From: Stratiolaelaps scimitus
Lineage: Eukaryota; Arthropoda; Arachnida; Mesostigmata; Laelapidae
Direction of reading: 5' to 3'
NCBI GenBank assembly: GCA_019614645.1
Contig: JABWDB010000011.1
Coordinates: 2,653,501 to 2,717,500, forward strand
Length of the DNA: 64,000 bases
Positions 61,636-64,000 of this stretch are shown in pieces; positions within the stretch are counted from its first letter, which is position 1; each line of letters starts with the position of its first letter. The notes below the pieces were generated by a model. The model saw only the letters and a program-made list of their open reading frames with translations, made no database searches and was not told the DNA's origin. Position numbers and translations under genes: made by a program.

Positions 61636-62855
61636 ATTACACATAACGTGTTTCGCTTACAGATATTTTTACCTATGTGTAGGCATGCATCAGTTCCCTG
61701 TGATCGAAATAGGTAATGTGAAAGTAGTGACAGCTTCTTAATAGAAAAACGGCGAGGATTTTTTTTTTGGCATGTACAACGTTGGAGGACCCTTGAATCA
61801 ACGTTGCCACAGCAATAGTAAAAGCCTGCTATAGAAGGTACACAGATAGGCCTATCAGCTAGGCCGAACGTGTCTAGGACGGTGGAGCATCACACATCGA
61901 TGTTGCCGCTAGCCTGGGTAAGCATTACGTACCCGAGATGGCAACAACGAACAGAGTCCCTGTGGCCTCCCGAGCGCAGCATAGTAGTCGATGCGGTGAT
62001 ACTACTGCATACAGGAACGTATAGTGTCCGCGAATCTGGCCTGGATTAATCTGCTTGTATATTGATTGGACTGAGATCGTACATTGAACGTGTACCACGT
62101 GACGAGCCTATGTGACTGTTGCATCAAGTGGACGAACGGGTAATTTTTTCATTATATAATATTCGTCTGTCCAAGATACGTACGGTTCATGCCGGACCTC
62201 GTCCTTATAGGCCACCAGTCGATGACCAAAATACAATGGCATTCAGGGTACAGTTCGCGACGGCTGGTCGAAAGCGAGCAATAATTTAGTGTCGAATGTA
62301 TTTCTCCGAAATCACCTCACTGGGCGCAGTCGCCTCGCAATATCTCGGCAATCTTCGAGCGGGCAACGAGACAGGCAATGATAGCAAACAGCAACAACAG
62401 CTTATTGGCAAACGATGGTGCAAGATGATAGATGACTCGTCCAAGAATAATCGCTGTCTAGTGATGAAATCACGATCAGATCTTCGGGCGTCTCATTAAA
62501 ACCAGCAGCGATAGCTAGCGTCGACAGCAGATGCAGGGGCCCATAGTCGAATAGCCTTAAGTGGCCCAAGTTTACCGGACGCTGATAGGGCAGACGAACT
62601 GGCCGCACACACGCACACGTGTATCGTTCAAGCTTCCTCTTAACAATGGCAGCGACCTTTCAGAGTGCCGCACTTTGGTCTTCTTTTGAGGACAAGGCGC
62701 AACGAACAAAAAGGTCGCCGTCTGTCGGAACTCGACCTGGAATAGAACGTTAATAATAACGGCTGCCGCCCGCTGTCCATCATGGATCTTCGCCGTCTTA
62801 GCCATATCGAAAAGTAGGAAAAAAACGAATGTCGCCGCCTAACATATATATATGT
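61175..62855. other. Intergenic or intronic sequence with a long TA/TG tract
   Basis: No gene is supported. The main feature is the compound TA/TG microsatellite at 61585-61636. A short TA stretch (about 62843-62860) abuts the mariner end. Confidence 0.4.
61585..61636. repeat. Compound (TA)19/(TG)7 microsatellite
   Basis: About 38 bases of TA followed by about 14 bases of TG, together the longest microsatellite in the window. Confidence 0.95.
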
Positions 62856-62860
62856 ATATA

Positions 62861-63760
62861 TTAAGCTGACCCAAAAAATGATACTGCTACTTGTCTTGTG
62901 CCGTATTCTTTTTTTTTGCCGGTTTGAATTCAAATTTGGCGGGTGGTGTGACCTACAGTTGGCAAGTAGGCAGGGCGAAAGCCGGAAGCATTCGACTTTG
63001 GGTTGGGTGTTCCAAGTGAGACTTGCACTCTCAGAAGGAATGCGTCAGGTTTATGTTTCAAGAGAAGAAATATCCAGTTGAAATCCATCGAGAGTTGGTT
63101 AGTGTGCACGGCCATAATGGCCTAAGTCGACGACAGGTGTACAGTTGGTGCGTGCAGTTTAGGCAAGGCGACTGGGACATTAATGAACATTGAGGGCGCC
63201 CACCGGTTCCCGAATCTCGATTCGACGAACGGATGAAAATGATCGAAAAAGCATATAAGCAAACTAGAGCTTGGTCATAGACGGCTTCGTCGGCTGAAAT
63301 TGGCGTGCCTAGTGAAATTACATCTCGTCGAATTATAAAAAATGATCTGAGGACGGGATCCAAAATGGATCCCTCATGAACTCGCTCCTGGCCAACTGAA
63401 AATGCGTGAGGAGTGTTCGTGAGACAATTTGAAGGTATATGGGCAGCGAAAGAGTCGCTTTGAGCAAAACGTTGCAGTGGATGAGACATGGGTCGCCGAC
63501 GAATGGTGGTCGATATTTTTAAACATGAATGAGAAGAGTCTATCACAACTATTCGATCCGTTACGCAGTCAACGGATTCCACAATGAGATGCAGTAGACG
63601 CCGCGGTACCACGAGCCTGGAAGCGCTTGTCATTGTCCACGGTACGAGGGTCTATTCAGTCGCTATCATGCTCAATGTTGCAAGGTACGTCCCAGTTTTG
63701 TGGACTAATTGGCACGCTGATAATGAGATTATTCGGCAAGCGCTGTGTTGCCTTATCGGT
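62861..63760 (+). mobile_element. Decayed mariner-type element (right end not found)
   Basis: The left end is proposed at TTAAGCTGACCCAAAAAATG (62861-62880), directly after a TA stretch; mariner elements insert at TA and many begin with TTA-type inverted repeats. The transposase remnant lies inside. A matching right terminal repeat was not seen before the window ends, so the right boundary is approximate and may lie beyond 64000. Confidence 0.6.
63028..63520 (+). pseudogene. Mariner transposase pseudogene
   Basis: The frame from about 63028 gives CVRFMFQEKKYPVEIHRELV, then SRRQVYSWCVQFRQGDWD and a GRP linker. These are the N-terminal helix-turn-helix signatures of mariner transposases (EIHREL, S-x-x-x-V-x-x-W-C-x-x-F-x-x-G, GRP). 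The frame is broken by stops at 63191-63193 and 63278-63280. After a +1 shift (between about 63355 and 63372) the next part gives PHELAPGQLKMREE, the usual WVPHEL region with the Trp lost, and VDETW at 63477-63491, the block containing the first catalytic Asp. The second and third catalytic Asp blocks were not found. It is inactive. Confidence 0.85.
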
Positions 63761-63860
63761 TAGATTCTATTGAACTCAACGGAGTTGGGACCTCATGCCT
63801 TGTGTAGGTCCATTCATTTGAAATTGTGTTCTATCTTACTCTGCCAAAGCAGTGGTTCTA

Positions 63861-63885
63861 ATATATATATATATATGTGTGTGTT
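63861..63885. repeat. TA microsatellite passing into TG
   Basis: A short TA tract followed by TGTGTGTTTATG. Confidence 0.85.
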
Positions 63886-64000
63886 TATGTACGTTCGGGA
63901 TATGCTCTGTTCCTTCGAATTTCTTTCGTTGTCCTTTGCCCGAGAATTAGATATGTACATAAGCCACAAGAAGCAAAGCGTCTTGTGAATGCTGTCAATG

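Noticed and set aside
1..64000. CRISPR array, prophage, operon or bacterial defence system
   Set aside because: No regularly spaced direct repeats with unique spacers, no gene clusters, and the microsatellite and transposon content is that of animal nuclear DNA.

Overview
The window reads as nuclear DNA of a multicellular eukaryote, most likely an arthropod, and is mainly intergenic or intronic. The signs are about 30 (TA)n microsatellites, several CT/GA, GT, CAG and TAA tracts, tRNA-derived SINE-like copies with Pol III B-box sequences, a decayed jockey/CR1-like reverse transcriptase, and a decayed mariner transposase of the type common in arthropods. No bacterial gene organisation is present: there are no operons, no ribosome binding sites and no conserved long reading frames. 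The arthropod assignment is an inference from the transposons. I could not fix a species; a mite or tick would fit, but this is not demonstrated.

Layout. From 1 to 2120 is GC-rich sequence with simple repeats. From 2120 to 3420 is a dense cluster: two copies of SINE-like family A in opposite orientation, then an inverted (TA)n-armed structure. From 5320 to 5660 lie two inverted copies of a protein-like fragment. From 6950 to 9090, and again at 31936-32005, are copies of a short AT-rich 3'-end module (family C), part of which is shared with the tail of tRNA-like family B (8101, 11758, 35765, 49274; possible members at 24485 and 25230). From 12300 to 13480 is GC-rich sequence ending in a third family A copy. 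From 28380 to 31250 is a pyrimidine- and CpG-rich stretch that resembles promoter or 5' leader DNA and contains one very short start-like reading frame. The blocks 40470-41900, 43300-45300, 52000-53700 and 55000-56650 are also GC-rich, without a demonstrable gene. From 49930 to 50560 is the broken reverse transcriptase. From 62861 to about 63760 is the broken mariner element.

I found no complete protein-coding gene that I can name. Most long open frames lie in GC-rich or low-complexity DNA, have biased composition (Arg, Ser, Pro) and overlap on several frames. Three short frames (31107-31220 plus, 49452-49682 minus, 60997-61170 minus) are kept as weak candidates for exons.

The most interesting structure is the repeat system. 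Several tRNA-like modules end in or are flanked by (TA)n tracts, and family B shares a tail motif with the AATAAA-bearing family C. This suggests a SINE/LINE partnership and a role for retroposition in seeding the TA microsatellites.
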